A stretch of 64,000 bases of DNA from a virus, in IMG/VR virus record IMGVR_UViG_3300021339_000006, positions 1-64,000 of that record, one strand, 5' to 3'. Each line of letters begins with the position of its first letter. Within the stretch, counting starts at the first letter, position 1. Both the position numbers and the translations under genes were made by a program. Below, piece after piece: positions 8,434 to 16,696 of the stretch. The notes beneath the pieces are model-generated. The model was given only the letters and a program-made list of their open reading frames with translations, had not been told where the DNA came from and did not search any database.

Positions 8434-8720
8434 TTGAGGATCCACTCTTTCACTGCAATCCACACAAGCCCAACCGAAAACGAAACAGCGACGCAATATG
8501 CGATGATCTTGATCCTATCACTCTCTAAAGAAGAAATCCGTGTGTTGTTAGTTTCCTGACCCTGCTTCAAACCAATGTGACGAGTGGCAACATCCCCATA
8601 GATATCTTTGCGATGCGTGTCGAGAACGTCTGCTATTCCTGGAATGCCACGCAGCTTGTCGCCTACGAGGAGTTCTCGGATTTGCTTAATCTCTTCAAGA
8701 ATGCGTTCCTGATCCGTCAT
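8430..8720 (-). CDS. Coiled-coil protein with C-terminal membrane anchor
   Basis: 96 aa. Residues 1-72 are charged and helical with heptad-like spacing (ILEEIKQIRELL, then TRISSLESDR). Residues 73-92 form one strong membrane segment (IAYCVAVSFSVGLVWIAVKEW). This layout resembles XhlA-like and other small holin-associated proteins. ATGA-linked to the receiver gene upstream and the holin candidate downstream, so probably co-translated with them. Confidence 0.55.
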   Translation of the reverse strand: MTDQERILEEIKQIRELLVGDKLRGIPGIADVLDTHRKDIYGDVATRHIGLKQGQETNNTRISSLESDRIKIIAYCVAVSFSVGLVWIAVKEWILK

Positions 8721-9151
8721 AAGCTCCCAAAGACAAGCTCCACCTTTTTAGGTGTAAGCGGTTTCAGCATTATAGCAGCGGCTCCCAATTGCAGCGCCTC
8801 CTTGCACTCTTTCGAGTCTTCCGCATAGGCGCCAGAAAGAATAATCACCCAAGACTCTGGTCGGATTTGTTTAATCGCGGCGAGGACTTCCAATCCACTG
8901 CGCCCTCCTTCAAGTTTCAAATCGAGGAAGATCAACTTCACATCAATTGACCTAAACAGCTCGCCTGCATCGACCACCTTCTTTTCCCAAACAACATCAA
9001 TTCCGCGTTGCCTCAAAACATCTTTTGCGAGAATAGCGTCGTCTGGATTGTCTTCGATCAGCAACACTGTGGTAGGTGTCATGCTGCCCAACGACGCGCG
9101 GATTCCTTCAATGGCTTTTCTCTGCTCCTCAGAATTCAACATCGGTCTCAT
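8717..9151 (-). CDS. CheY-like receiver-domain protein
   Basis: 144 aa from the ATG at 9151, which overlaps the upstream stop as ATGA. Residues 27-144 form a complete response-regulator receiver: acidic pair E33/D34 (LLIEDN), phospho-acceptor D77 (LIFLDLKL), switch S106 (ILSGA) and K130 (LKPL). There is no output domain, only a short N-terminal helix. All catalytic residues are present, so phosphorylation by a host kinase is possible. A receiver between tail and membrane genes is very unusual; the role (signalling, kinase decoy or structural reuse) is unknown. Confidence 0.85.
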   Translation of the reverse strand: MRPMLNSEEQRKAIEGIRASLGSMTPTTVLLIEDNPDDAILAKDVLRQRGIDVVWEKKVVDAGELFRSIDVKLIFLDLKLEGGRSGLEVLAAIKQIRPESWVIILSGAYAEDSKECKEALQLGAAAIMLKPLTPKKVELVFGSL

Positions 9152-9528
9152 ATTACAATTTGATGCACTAATTGTAACCCGCTCTGCACTTGCCACAACC
9201 CATCCTGATGGACTGCGGAGAAGCCCGCTGTGAAGCGTGCGGCCCAATTAGTCAACTCACTGTTCTTTGGAAAGCGTAATGGAATTTGGAATATGGCTGC
9301 ACCGGTTCCTAGGTTAACCTCATAGAACGTGCGCAGTGCCACAAGCTGCGCATCTTTAAGCATCCAAGTCACAGCCAATACTGGATAAGACATTGTGAAC
9401 CGAGAGCGCCTCACTGAGGCAATAAACGCTGGAGCACTGGACAAGGTGGTGTTGAGAGGCTGCGCAGTGTAATCAACAAGAGGCAAAGGGATCGCAACCG
9501 GCCAAACCTCCTCAATTAGCATCGTCAC
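9148..9528 (-). CDS. Minor tail protein after tape measure
   Basis: 126 aa, GTG start overlapping the tape measure stop as GTGA (an in-frame ATG lies two codons later). It holds the position of the lambda M-type tail-tip protein and shares WP...PLPLVDY and the general motif order with the 129-aa product at 6610-6999. It probably caps or extends the tube end. Confidence 0.6.
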   Translation of the reverse strand: MTMLIEEVWPVAIPLPLVDYTAQPLNTTLSSAPAFIASVRRSRFTMSYPVLAVTWMLKDAQLVALRTFYEVNLGTGAAIFQIPLRFPKNSELTNWAARFTAGFSAVHQDGLWQVQSGLQLVHQIVI

Positions 9529-12068
9529 GCCTTCGATCCCTTTCCACGTTTCAATCCGTAACTGCCTTCCAATGAACGCACCAAGTCTCCGCGTCCGTCA
9601 CGTATCTCCGCGCTCATCTCTGCTTTGATCTGTCGGATTGCGATTTCAATCACACGCTGATTGCCATCAGTGCGCTCTGTCACCTCTGTGCGCGCCGAGG
9701 TAAAGTTGTTCACAGTCACCTTCACCTCACCACCGCCTAAACGATCGTTCGGAATAATGCTTCCGTTGGATGCAGGTGAGAACAGTTCCGGACCACGCTC
9801 ACCGACAAGGTAGTTCTTTCCTCGCCCGACTCCACCACCAGCAGCCTTTGCACCATCCAACGTCAGCTTCACACTCGTGATCGAGGATACGATTGTGGCT
9901 GTGGCAGCAATCACCGACGCCATCGCAAGCAGGTTGTATGGGTAAACCAATGAGGCTGCGCTGGCAATACCTTGGAAAATCTTGATCGTTGCGTCTGCAA
10001 CAGCAAACGCCTTCGACGCAATGAACATGGCTTTGTAAACGGCGTTCTGCTCTCCCGCGAAACCTTTGATGGCTTCCGAGAGTTGTCCGAACGCAGACTC
10101 GGAGGCGTTCAAAAGAATCTGCGTCTGCGCCAGTTGCAACTTCTTCAACCGATCGTTGTAGGCTTCAATGGCAGCCGTCTTCTGATCCTGCAAATCTTGA
10201 GTCAGTTTCAGTTCCTGAGCGTTTAACTCTTCGAGCATCTTGAGTTTTGATTTACCCTCTTCGATCTCCTTCATGTTGCCCATTGCCTGGCCCATAAAAG
10301 GATCGCTGCCCAAGTAGCTCTGCTCTGGTAATCCAATCTCCTTCAGTTTGGCTGACGCCTTTGCAGAGTCGAGGAATCGCTGTGCTCTGTCAGGATCGTC
10401 TTCCACCGTCATCATTTCGCCTACAGCCTTGCCCATTGCCGCTCCCCACATCTCAGTGGCGTCCGTCATTGCGCCCATCGACTCTACCACTGTCTCCTTC
10501 GCGTCAATGACTGTCTTGATCAGGCTGTCGTTGATTTCCCTGCGCGCATCTTTCAACAAGGAAAGCCACTCTTCCATCTTCTCCAATTCGATAAACTCAA
10601 AACCTAGGCTGAGGTTGGCTGTTTTGAGTGGAGTGATGTTGAGGATCTTTTTTACTTTCTCTGGGATGCTGTCGAGTAGGATGTTTACGCCATCAATCCA
10701 ATCATTGATCCCATCCGAAATGAAGTTGAGGAAACCGGTCATCGCGGTTTGCAACAAATTGAATGCCTTAATAAACGCCGACACCAGCGTCTCTGCCACC
10801 TTCAACCAAAGCATGGCAACCACCTTAGCCAGATCGCGCAGTCCTTCCCAAATCATCACCAACGTCTTCACCGCGCCTACCAGGATGGTGCCGAGGATGC
10901 GCGCAGTTTCTTTCCACGATTCGTTGGAAGCGGAGTTGAGCGCGCTGGTGTCGCGCAACATTCCATTCAGGCTGTCCAGCGCCGGACGCAAGCCCTCACC
11001 AATCGTGATCAGCAAGTCCTTGAACAGGTTGACTGTGATGGCTACTTGCGAGGAGAAAGACTTGAGCTGCTCGTTTGCAATTTTGTCGGTGGTGCCACCA
11101 GCATTGCGCAGTTCCTTTTCATACTCCCGAATCTTATCCGAGAATCCAATCAGCGACATTGTGGCAGACACCGACCGATCCTGGAAACCCATCAAAGTCA
11201 GGATCTGTCGTCTTTGCTCGACCGTTGCGCTACCTAACACCTTCTCCATCTGACCGATGATGTCGGCCATGTTGTTCATGTTACCCGCGCTGTCGTAAAC
11301 AGACACACCCAACTCATCAAACGCCTTCCGATTGGCAATCGACGACACTTGCAAATCACGCAACACAATGTTGAGCGCCTCACCAGCAGCTTCACCCTTC
11401 AAGCCCTGCTCCGCGAACACACCGAGGACAGCAACACCTTCCTCCACCTCTTTGTTTACCGAACGCAACGCAGCCGCAGCTTTGTTGGTCAACGCCTCGC
11501 TCAACTGTTCCACTGAAGCATTGGTTTGAATGTTGGCTTTTGTGATTACGTCAGCCACACGCTTCATGTTTTCAAAGTTCTGCGAAACGTCCTTGGTTCT
11601 CAGTCCCAAAGCCGACTGGGCATCAGCCAACAAGTCCGTTGCGCGCGCCATTTGAAAGTTACCTGCTGTTGCAAACTTTGTGAGCACCGGAAGTGCCTTC
11701 ATTGCCTCCGCCGCACTCAATCCAGCCGACGCCAAGAAGTAGTAGGACTTGGCCATGTCCTCTGCAGACTTTACCGACTCGCGGGCAATGGTGCGTGCAG
11801 TGTCGGACATCTGCTTCTTCATGTCCTCACTGATGTCACCCATGATGGAAAAAGCCTCCGTCAGGGCTTTGTCAAACTTGGCGAATTCATAAACAGCCGC
11901 AGTAGCGATGGCAGCAAGCGCGCCAACGATGGCAAGGCTGGCGCGCTTGACTGACTTCTCCGCAAGAGCTGTGCCGTTTACAAGGGATGTCGAATCAGCG
12001 GCGAGTCGGACAAATAACGTTCCCAACGAACCACCACCACCGACTGCACCTAAGCCTGGGACGTTCAA
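9525..12068 (-). CDS. Tail tape measure protein
   Basis: 847 aa. The N-terminal 370 residues match the TP901-type tape measure domain (KFDKALTEAFSIMGDIS, SAEDMAKSYYFLASAGLSA, LMGFQDRSVSATMSLIG). The centre contains hydrophobic helices, and the C-terminus carries GRGKNYLVGERGPELFSP, a motif common in tape measure tails. It sets tail length and is ejected with DNA. The start is TTG with AGGGAGG 5 nt upstream, overlapping the chaperone stop as TTGA. By the usual length rule the tail would be somewhat over 100 nm. Confidence 0.93.
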   Translation of the reverse strand: MNVPGLGAVGGGGSLGTLFVRLAADSTSLVNGTALAEKSVKRASLAIVGALAAIATAAVYEFAKFDKALTEAFSIMGDISEDMKKQMSDTARTIARESVKSAEDMAKSYYFLASAGLSAAEAMKALPVLTKFATAGNFQMARATDLLADAQSALGLRTKDVSQNFENMKRVADVITKANIQTNASVEQLSEALTNKAAAALRSVNKEVEEGVAVLGVFAEQGLKGEAAGEALNIVLRDLQVSSIANRKAFDELGVSVYDSAGNMNNMADIIGQMEKVLGSATVEQRRQILTLMGFQDRSVSATMSLIGFSDKIREYEKELRNAGGTTDKIANEQLKSFSSQVAITVNLFKDLLITIGEGLRPALDSLNGMLRDTSALNSASNESWKETARILGTILVGAVKTLVMIWEGLRDLAKVVAMLWLKVAETLVSAFIKAFNLLQTAMTGFLNFISDGINDWIDGVNILLDSIPEKVKKILNITPLKTANLSLGFEFIELEKMEEWLSLLKDARREINDSLIKTVIDAKETVVESMGAMTDATEMWGAAMGKAVGEMMTVEDDPDRAQRFLDSAKASAKLKEIGLPEQSYLGSDPFMGQAMGNMKEIEEGKSKLKMLEELNAQELKLTQDLQDQKTAAIEAYNDRLKKLQLAQTQILLNASESAFGQLSEAIKGFAGEQNAVYKAMFIASKAFAVADATIKIFQGIASAASLVYPYNLLAMASVIAATATIVSSITSVKLTLDGAKAAGGGVGRGKNYLVGERGPELFSPASNGSIIPNDRLGGGEVKVTVNNFTSARTEVTERTDGNQRVIEIAIRQIKAEMSAEIRDGRGDLVRSLEGSYGLKRGKGSKA

Positions 12069-12762
12069 TTATTCCTCCCTTTCGTTTTGACGTTGAGCGC
12101 CTTAAGCCACGCTGCCTTGGACTTCTTGGTGTTTGCCTCCTTGTCCCTCACATCGTCTTTCACAACCTCTAGGTAAAAGTCTTCAACCCTTACCTTGTTT
12201 GGATGTTTCACGTTTGCACGCCTAATCTCCTTCGCAATTTGCGCCAAGTAAACATCTTGTTTTGTCCTGCGCTCTTCTTCTCTGCGAAGGAATTCCAACC
12301 AGTCTAGGAACTCCGTTATCGTAATCCGCTCCCTCAGTTCGGACACTGGCATCCTAAGGTGGTGCGCTACTCGATACCAAGCCAGCGCCTCACCCGTCAG
12401 CCGTTTTTTTCCGGTTCGTCTTTCTTCTCGCTCTTCTCCTCATTGAGGTGGTTCAGGATTTGAGCCTCTTTGAAGAGTTCAGCAACGACGGAAGACGGCC
12501 ACTTCTGGACTTCGATCTGCGGAACCGACGCACCCGTTTCTTGAACGTAAAGACAACTGGAAACGAGATCGGCTTGAAGACCTTCATACTTGCTCAGTCC
12601 TGCTGGCCGTCCATCCTTGTCAATGCGCATCCGTCCCTGTAACCGATCGAGGTAACGATCCCGAGCCTGCGCCGACATTTCCCGCAGCTCGTATTGAACC
12701 TCTTTGCCTTCCTCGTTTTCGATGGCAACTGGCTTCGCTGTGATTTTGAGTTTGAATTGCAT
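12065..12762 (-). CDS. Tail assembly chaperone G-T fusion made by -1 frameshift
   Basis: The short product is 121 aa (12397-12762, TGA at 12397). A -1 slip at A AAA AAC (12403-12409) moves ribosomes into the frame ending at 12065, adding RLTGEALAWYRVAHHLR and then 95 residues starting MPVSELRERIT. The spliced region reads like the T part of known tail chaperones (L..EA..WY....LR.PVSELRERI...EFL.WL.FLR). Total about 232 aa. The pair keeps the tape measure soluble and recruits tube protein, and it lies between tube and tape measure genes as expected. Confidence 0.9.
12397..12762 (-). CDS. Tail assembly chaperone, short (G-like) form
   Basis: 121 aa, unshifted product of the chaperone gene. The body is mixed alpha/beta (FKLKITAKPVAIENEEG, then MSAQARDRYLDRL) with a charged Glu/Lys C-terminus that runs into the slippery codons. 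ATG at 12762, a few nucleotides after the tail tube stop. In related phages this form is made in large excess over the fusion. Confidence 0.88.
   Translation of the reverse strand: MQFKLKITAKPVAIENEEGKEVQYELREMSAQARDRYLDRLQGRMRIDKDGRPAGLSKYEGLQADLVSSCLYVQETGASVPQIEVQKWPSSVVAELFKEAQILNHLNEEKSEKKDEPEKNG
12403..12409 (-). promoter_or_regulatory. Slippery heptamer A AAA AAC for -1 frameshift
   Basis: In the 0 frame the codons are GAA AAA AAC GGC TGA. The heptamer fits X XXY YYZ exactly, and slipping back one base continues in frame with the T part. The TGA two codons later makes unshifted ribosomes stop. I did not see an obvious strong downstream stem. Confidence 0.9.
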
Positions 12763-12768
12763 ACCAGA

Positions 12769-13212
12769 TTACAGTTCCGAACCAGACGCTTCTACGTAAC
12801 TCGGAGCCACTTCCACGTCATCATTGTCGTGATTGCTGGGCTGAATAGTGAGCGACGCCGTCGGCTGCTCTCCTTCAGTGAACGCACCAGGCGTGAACTC
12901 CTCGATCCATCCCCAAAACGTGACAGTCGCATCGTCCGGGAACGTGATGGTGATTTGCTGGTTTACAGCAAGCTGCGACATGATTTCCGCCAGCGACTCA
13001 AACGCAAACGCCACCGTGGCGCTGACCTGTGACAACGAGCGCAACTTGCGTGGCGACATTGTGCGCCACGTTGTATTGCGCATCGTTGTCGTGTCGATCG
13101 GACCACCAGCAGTGATGCCTGGAGGTGTGATCTCTTTCTCGTAGAACTTGATATCCGGCGCGCCCGACAAAGTAATGATTGTCGAGAATCCGTCATCGTA
13201 TCTTTTTCCCAT
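12769..13212 (-). CDS. Major tail tube protein
   Basis: 147 aa, immediately upstream of the tail chaperone pair, the standard place for the tube subunit. Beta-rich, with the conserved block PPGITAGGPIDTTTMRNTTW near residues 29-48 and FWGWIEE near 98. A paralogue with a long extension lies at 5543-6613. The leader before the ATG (GAGTAAACT) has no strong SD. Confidence 0.85.
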   Translation of the reverse strand: MGKRYDDGFSTIITLSGAPDIKFYEKEITPPGITAGGPIDTTTMRNTTWRTMSPRKLRSLSQVSATVAFAFESLAEIMSQLAVNQQITITFPDDATVTFWGWIEEFTPGAFTEGEQPTASLTIQPSNHDNDDVEVAPSYVEASGSEL

Positions 13213-13241
13213 AGTTTACTCGCTTTCTGTTTGTTGATTGC

Positions 13242-13868
13242 TCACGGTGTTTCTGGATAGACCAAAATCTCCACATAGACGGGCGCCGACAACTCTTGTT
13301 CGACATAGTCTTGAAGAAGGTTCCCCTCAAAGAGGCTGAGTTGGATTGCGTAACTGTTGACCAGGATCTCGGAAGGAGTATTCACTCCGATACTCGGTCG
13401 CTCGTAAGGATTGGCTGTAGCACTGATCCTCACCAACGTCCGATCTACAGGAAACGCATCCGCCAAGGTAAAGGAATAACCAGGCTGGCCTTCATGCGCC
13501 ACCACTATTTCTCCAATGGTATTCTTGAGAACGGTCACAGTTCCTTCTGGCGCAAGAAGCACGCGATAAGCCAAGACGCCACTACCTGCCCCTGCTGGCC
13601 CTTCTGGACCTACATCTCCTTGCGGCCCTGGCTCTCCTTGCGGCCCTGCCTCTCCTGTCAATCCTTGGTTGCCTTGCTGTCCTTGTCCTCCCTGAATTCC
13701 CTGAATGCCCTGCGGCCCCTGTTCTCCTTGCGGCCCTTCTGCCGCAGCATAGGTGGCAATTTGTGCGGCTGTAACGCGCACAGAGGCACCGCCCTGGGCC
13801 GCCTCAAACACTTCCGCCCCTGTGAGGGCGCTGGCTGCGTCAAGCTGTGGGATGGTCTTATTAGCCAT
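13242..13868 (-). CDS. Collagen-like structural protein
   Basis: 208 aa in three parts: an anchoring N-terminus (IPQLDAASALTGAEVF ... RVTAAQIATYAAAEG, residues 1-45) seen in phage head or tail fibres, about 16 G-X-Y triplets (residues about 45-95) rich in Pro, Gln and Glu, and a beta-rich C-terminal domain. Likely a trimeric spike or fibre on the head or tail tube; it lies between tail terminator and tube genes. The ATG overlaps the upstream stop. Confidence 0.75.
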   Translation of the reverse strand: MANKTIPQLDAASALTGAEVFEAAQGGASVRVTAAQIATYAAAEGPQGEQGPQGIQGIQGGQGQQGNQGLTGEAGPQGEPGPQGDVGPEGPAGAGSGVLAYRVLLAPEGTVTVLKNTIGEIVVAHEGQPGYSFTLADAFPVDRTLVRISATANPYERPSIGVNTPSEILVNSYAIQLSLFEGNLLQDYVEQELSAPVYVEILVYPETP

Positions 13869-14364
13869 AAATGCGAAAGTCTCCTTCCTCAGTCACCCGA
13901 ACGTCTCCGCCTAGTGTCATTCTCATAAATTCCGGTTCCGGCTCCTCGTCCTCTTCGGACACTGTCAACGTGGCATTGATTGTGAAAAAGTGCCTCCGTT
14001 TCGATCCCACCGTTTCCATGCCCAGTGAGAGCACGCCACTGCTCCTTGAAACGTTGTGAACAAGATAGGCGCCCTCAGAAGTTAGCGCAACAGAAACCCT
14101 TCTCACCGAGTCCAACTGGAGCGCAACGTCGCGAGCAAACTGCCACGTTTCCACATAAGCCTTCCCGCGGATGGTAATCTGGATGCCAGGATGTTCGATC
14201 TGTTCCCCAGACCGCATGAGCCTTCCATCCTTGCGAGGATCGGTATCATAAACACAAAGAGCAATGTCTGGTTCCTCAGGGAAGAAAGCCACGTAAGAAT
14301 TCTCAGTCGTCACCAATGCCAAGTCGATTAGCAACTGACGAATAATATCTGAGTAGGGCATCAT
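13861..14364 (-). CDS. Tail terminator / minor capsid protein
   Basis: 167 aa from the ATG at 14364 (ATGA overlap). The N-terminus (DIIRQLLIDLALVT, then PDIALCVYDTDPRKD) matches the Minor_capsid_3 type of tail terminator proteins, which end the tail tube at the neck. The C-terminus is acidic, then basic. The order connector, HK97-gp10-like, terminator, tube supports the call. Confidence 0.72.
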   Translation of the reverse strand: MMPYSDIIRQLLIDLALVTTENSYVAFFPEEPDIALCVYDTDPRKDGRLMRSGEQIEHPGIQITIRGKAYVETWQFARDVALQLDSVRRVSVALTSEGAYLVHNVSRSSGVLSLGMETVGSKRRHFFTINATLTVSEEDEEPEPEFMRMTLGGDVRVTEEGDFRIYG

Positions 14365-14846
14365 AAGATTTTCTTTATCTCGTCTCCTACAACCTGCCGC
14401 AACGTTGGGCCGAATTCCCTGAAAGGTTCTTCGAGGAATTTGGGCTGTGCCTTGCCCTGCGGATCCCAATAACGACCACCCTTCCTAAACTGCCCGCCCT
14501 TCGTGTCACGCACCCTGCCTGCGCTGTCCACTGATCCTCCCATTCTCGGCTGTCCTTTGAGGCGCATTCCTGGCGGCCAGATCTCTCTGTTCTCGTGGAC
14601 GTAGATGGCGTATCCAGCGGTAAAGCCAACGTTGACCACGGTCTTGACCGCCTCGCCCTCAGCGCGCGTAAACGCAGACGCTTTGAGGATGCCAAAATTG
14701 ACTGGAACTTTGAGCTGGGCTTCTCGCTGTAGCAGCAAGCCGGCTTTCTTCAGCCCTCGTGCCACAGCCAAACCGATCTTCCGTTCTGCACCTTTGATAT
14801 TGCGCAACACGTTCTCCGTTCCAATGAATCCTGCATCAATCTTCAT
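14361..14846 (-). CDS. HK97 gp10-like head-tail connector
   Basis: 161 aa from the ATG at 14846 (ATGA overlap). Features of HK97 gp10-type neck proteins: an N-terminal helix with GLKKAGLLLQREAQLKVPV, then TAGYAIYVHENRE with the VHE motif, and a C-terminal helix. It probably links the head completion ring to the tail terminator. Confidence 0.78.
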   Translation of the reverse strand: MKIDAGFIGTENVLRNIKGAERKIGLAVARGLKKAGLLLQREAQLKVPVNFGILKASAFTRAEGEAVKTVVNVGFTAGYAIYVHENREIWPPGMRLKGQPRMGGSVDSAGRVRDTKGGQFRKGGRYWDPQGKAQPKFLEEPFREFGPTLRQVVGDEIKKIL

Positions 14847-15181
14847 ATAAACGCAGTCAGCAACCACTCCGTCGCGCGCAGGTTTGGATTTTGATCGAAC
14901 CGACGTATCTCGTCCGACGCCACTTCCATCGGATCGTCAGGAATGTCCGATGGCATTTCGCCTAACATTAACCTGTCTCCGGCAGACATGATACGATCCA
15001 CATAAACCACAGCCTTGGATATTTGACGCTCTCCCTTGGAATCAAGGAACTCCTGCGCAGTGCCATCCCACCGACAATCAATCTCAACAGGTTCATCAAA
15101 GGAAAAAGTGCCATAGTGGTCAGCATCCAAACGCTTCCACCATATCGCCTTCTGCCTGCGCATCCTTCGAATCAAACTCAC
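14843..15181 (-). CDS. Head closure / head-tail joining protein
   Basis: 112 aa from a GTG at 15181, overlapping the upstream stop as GTGA with GGAGG 6-7 nt before. The body (KAIWWKRLDADHYGTFSFDEPVEIDCRW, in part) matches small head closure proteins that plug the portal ring before tail joining. It lies between the gp6-like adaptor and the gp10-like connector, separated from the adaptor only by a DUF115-like gene. Confidence 0.68.
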   Translation of the reverse strand: MSLIRRMRRQKAIWWKRLDADHYGTFSFDEPVEIDCRWDGTAQEFLDSKGERQISKAVVYVDRIMSAGDRLMLGEMPSDIPDDPMEVASDEIRRFDQNPNLRATEWLLTAFI

Positions 15182-15816
15182 GCTGCCACCTCCAGTTTCA
15201 AGTAATCGTGAAACGCTTGGAAGTCCATAAAAGGAAAACAAGTGAGACGTGAAGTTCCGTCTGTGACGTTTAACACCTCGACACCTGCTGGAAGCTCCTT
15301 CCGTATTGTGAGGAAGCCACGCATGAAACGCTCAAACGCTTTATCCTTGGTCAACGTGGTGTTGAACTTGTGCCAGTGGGATTCCTTCGCGGCTGAGTTG
15401 CACAAGTCGTAACCGAGCAGGAAGATACGCTGCGCGCCTAATGAGATCGCTAAGTTGATCGCCATTGCACCCGTTGAGTAGTTCCATCCGAGAGTGTCGC
15501 CATCGTGGAGACCGTCGCGCACGCGCTTCATCTTCAGTAACTGTGGCACGTCCCATCCTTCCAGCCCAGCGTTTGTTACAAGTCGGTTGGTAAATACTTC
15601 TTTGAGGTCTGGAAGTGCTTGGCGCATCCACCATGCCAGATCACCGAAGCATCCAATCTTTATGATGTCATTTCCGAGGCGGCAGGCGTCGTTGCATCCA
15701 ATTGTGTTCCTGCCACTGAGAAGCTGAAAATCAAAGCGGCGCAAAGAAGGGCCGCCTCCAATCAAGAAACAGTCCTGTCCATTCCACTCACGGTCCGGGA
15801 TCCAGTAAGCGTTCAT
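15178..15816 (-). CDS. DUF115-like / norphogenetic protein, possible glycosyltransferase
   Basis: 212 aa. The N-terminal FLIGGGPSLRRFD is the nucleotide-sugar-binding glycine motif of DUF115/MAF and GT42-like proteins, followed by CNDACRL and TGAMAINLAISLGAQRIFLLGYD, a Rossmann-like segment. Many phages carry this gene among virion genes under the name norphogenetic protein. It overlaps the adaptor gene by 29 nt and breaks the neck-protein order. It could work with the glycosyltransferase operon at 20-25 kb; the substrate is unknown. Confidence 0.68.
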   Translation of the reverse strand: MNAYWIPDREWNGQDCFLIGGGPSLRRFDFQLLSGRNTIGCNDACRLGNDIIKIGCFGDLAWWMRQALPDLKEVFTNRLVTNAGLEGWDVPQLLKMKRVRDGLHDGDTLGWNYSTGAMAINLAISLGAQRIFLLGYDLCNSAAKESHWHKFNTTLTKDKAFERFMRGFLTIRKELPAGVEVLNVTDGTSRLTCFPFMDFQAFHDYLKLEVAA

Positions 15817-16183
15817 CAGCAGTGCGTCCCAACCAAAGGACGCTAGGGCGGCGTTTTCCTGACGCTAATGCCCGTAGGCTTCCACTTGTGTCAAGGGTTT
15901 GTGCCATTTGCCCGTAATGCGATGTGTTTAGGCCTAGGGCAACGGCGCTTTGATAGCTGGCGCTCACTGGGCCGGCTTTTTCTGCCGTGGTGCGCGGATC
16001 GCGAACGGTGTAGAAATGCGCAGCAAGCCATGTCTCGACTAGCTGCAAACGCTCTGTGGACAATTCACTGCCCTCAGCGATCTGCTCAACAAGCGCGTTT
16101 GCAGCTAGGATAAAGGGATCGAGGTTAATCAACGGATCGACCTCAATAATCCCTGCGACTAATTCTGTGGTGGTGCGTGGCAC
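15788..16183 (-). CDS. Head-tail adaptor (gp6-like / DUF4054 type)
   Basis: 131 aa, GTG start. The block VETWLAAHFYTVRDPRTTAEKAGPV, in parts, and VALGLNTSHYGQMAQTLD fits the DUF4054-type adaptor that sits on the portal. N-terminal helices carry many Leu and Ala. The position directly after head genes supports the role. The start lacks a clear SD, so an internal start is possible. Confidence 0.7.
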   Translation of the reverse strand: MPRTTTELVAGIIEVDPLINLDPFILAANALVEQIAEGSELSTERLQLVETWLAAHFYTVRDPRTTAEKAGPVSASYQSAVALGLNTSHYGQMAQTLDTSGSLRALASGKRRPSVLWLGRTADERLLDPGP

Positions 16184-16186
16184 GAT

Positions 16187-16657
16187 TTACTTGTGGTGTG
16201 CCCTCTTGGCCTTAGCAGCTTTCTTTGCGCTGCTCTCTTCACCCTCGTCTTCGTCCTCGTCCTCACTCCACTTGTCACCCTTGTCAGCGGCAGCCTTCTT
16301 GGCACCCTTACTGATGGTGGCCGTTTGCAGGTGGGCACCATCAGCGCGTGACTCCTGCCCTGCGCGTGCTGTGCTCCCTGTGTCCTTGACATGCGTCCCT
16401 GCGAGCTGTGTCGAATCGCCCACTGGCTGGGCTTCCTCGTCCTCGTCCTGGTTCCCCAGCTTGAGACCCTTGGGCAGTGGTGCGCCTGGGCTGCCAGGAG
16501 CGCCAAAGGGCCGCCTGGGCTCGCTGCGGTCGCCATCGACACGCTCGAACTTCTCAGGAAACATGGCATCGAGGTCGGCATTTGTGGTGACAACCTCGTC
16601 CTTGCGATAGACCCTGCCGCCTTCGCGGTGTGTCCCTAATTTGACTCTGAACTTCAT
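16187..16657 (-). CDS. Capsid-adjacent protein with acidic then basic tail
   Basis: 156 aa. Residues 1-40 form a small conserved-looking domain (FRVKLGTHREGGRVYRKDEVV), as often found after phage capsid genes. The rest is low complexity: Gly/Pro-rich, then Ser/Asp/Glu (EDEDEDEGEE), then Lys/Ala (AKKAAKAKRAHHK). Function unknown. Its leader shares 14 nt with the capsid gene leader. Confidence 0.6.
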   Translation of the reverse strand: MKFRVKLGTHREGGRVYRKDEVVTTNADLDAMFPEKFERVDGDRSEPRRPFGAPGSPGAPLPKGLKLGNQDEDEEAQPVGDSTQLAGTHVKDTGSTARAGQESRADGAHLQTATISKGAKKAAADKGDKWSEDEDEDEGEESSAKKAAKAKRAHHK

Positions 16658-16669
16658 TTTCGTTCTTTC

Positions 16670-16683
16670 GTTTACTGGTTAAT
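16670..16683 (-). repeat. Leader repeat, copy 1 (before the 156-aa gene)
   Basis: The minus strand reads ATTAACCAGTAAAC, then AAGAAC, then the start codon. The same 14 nt with almost the same spacing precedes the capsid gene at 17773-17786. Confidence 0.75.
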
Positions 16684-16696
16684 GGTTTCAGTCACT

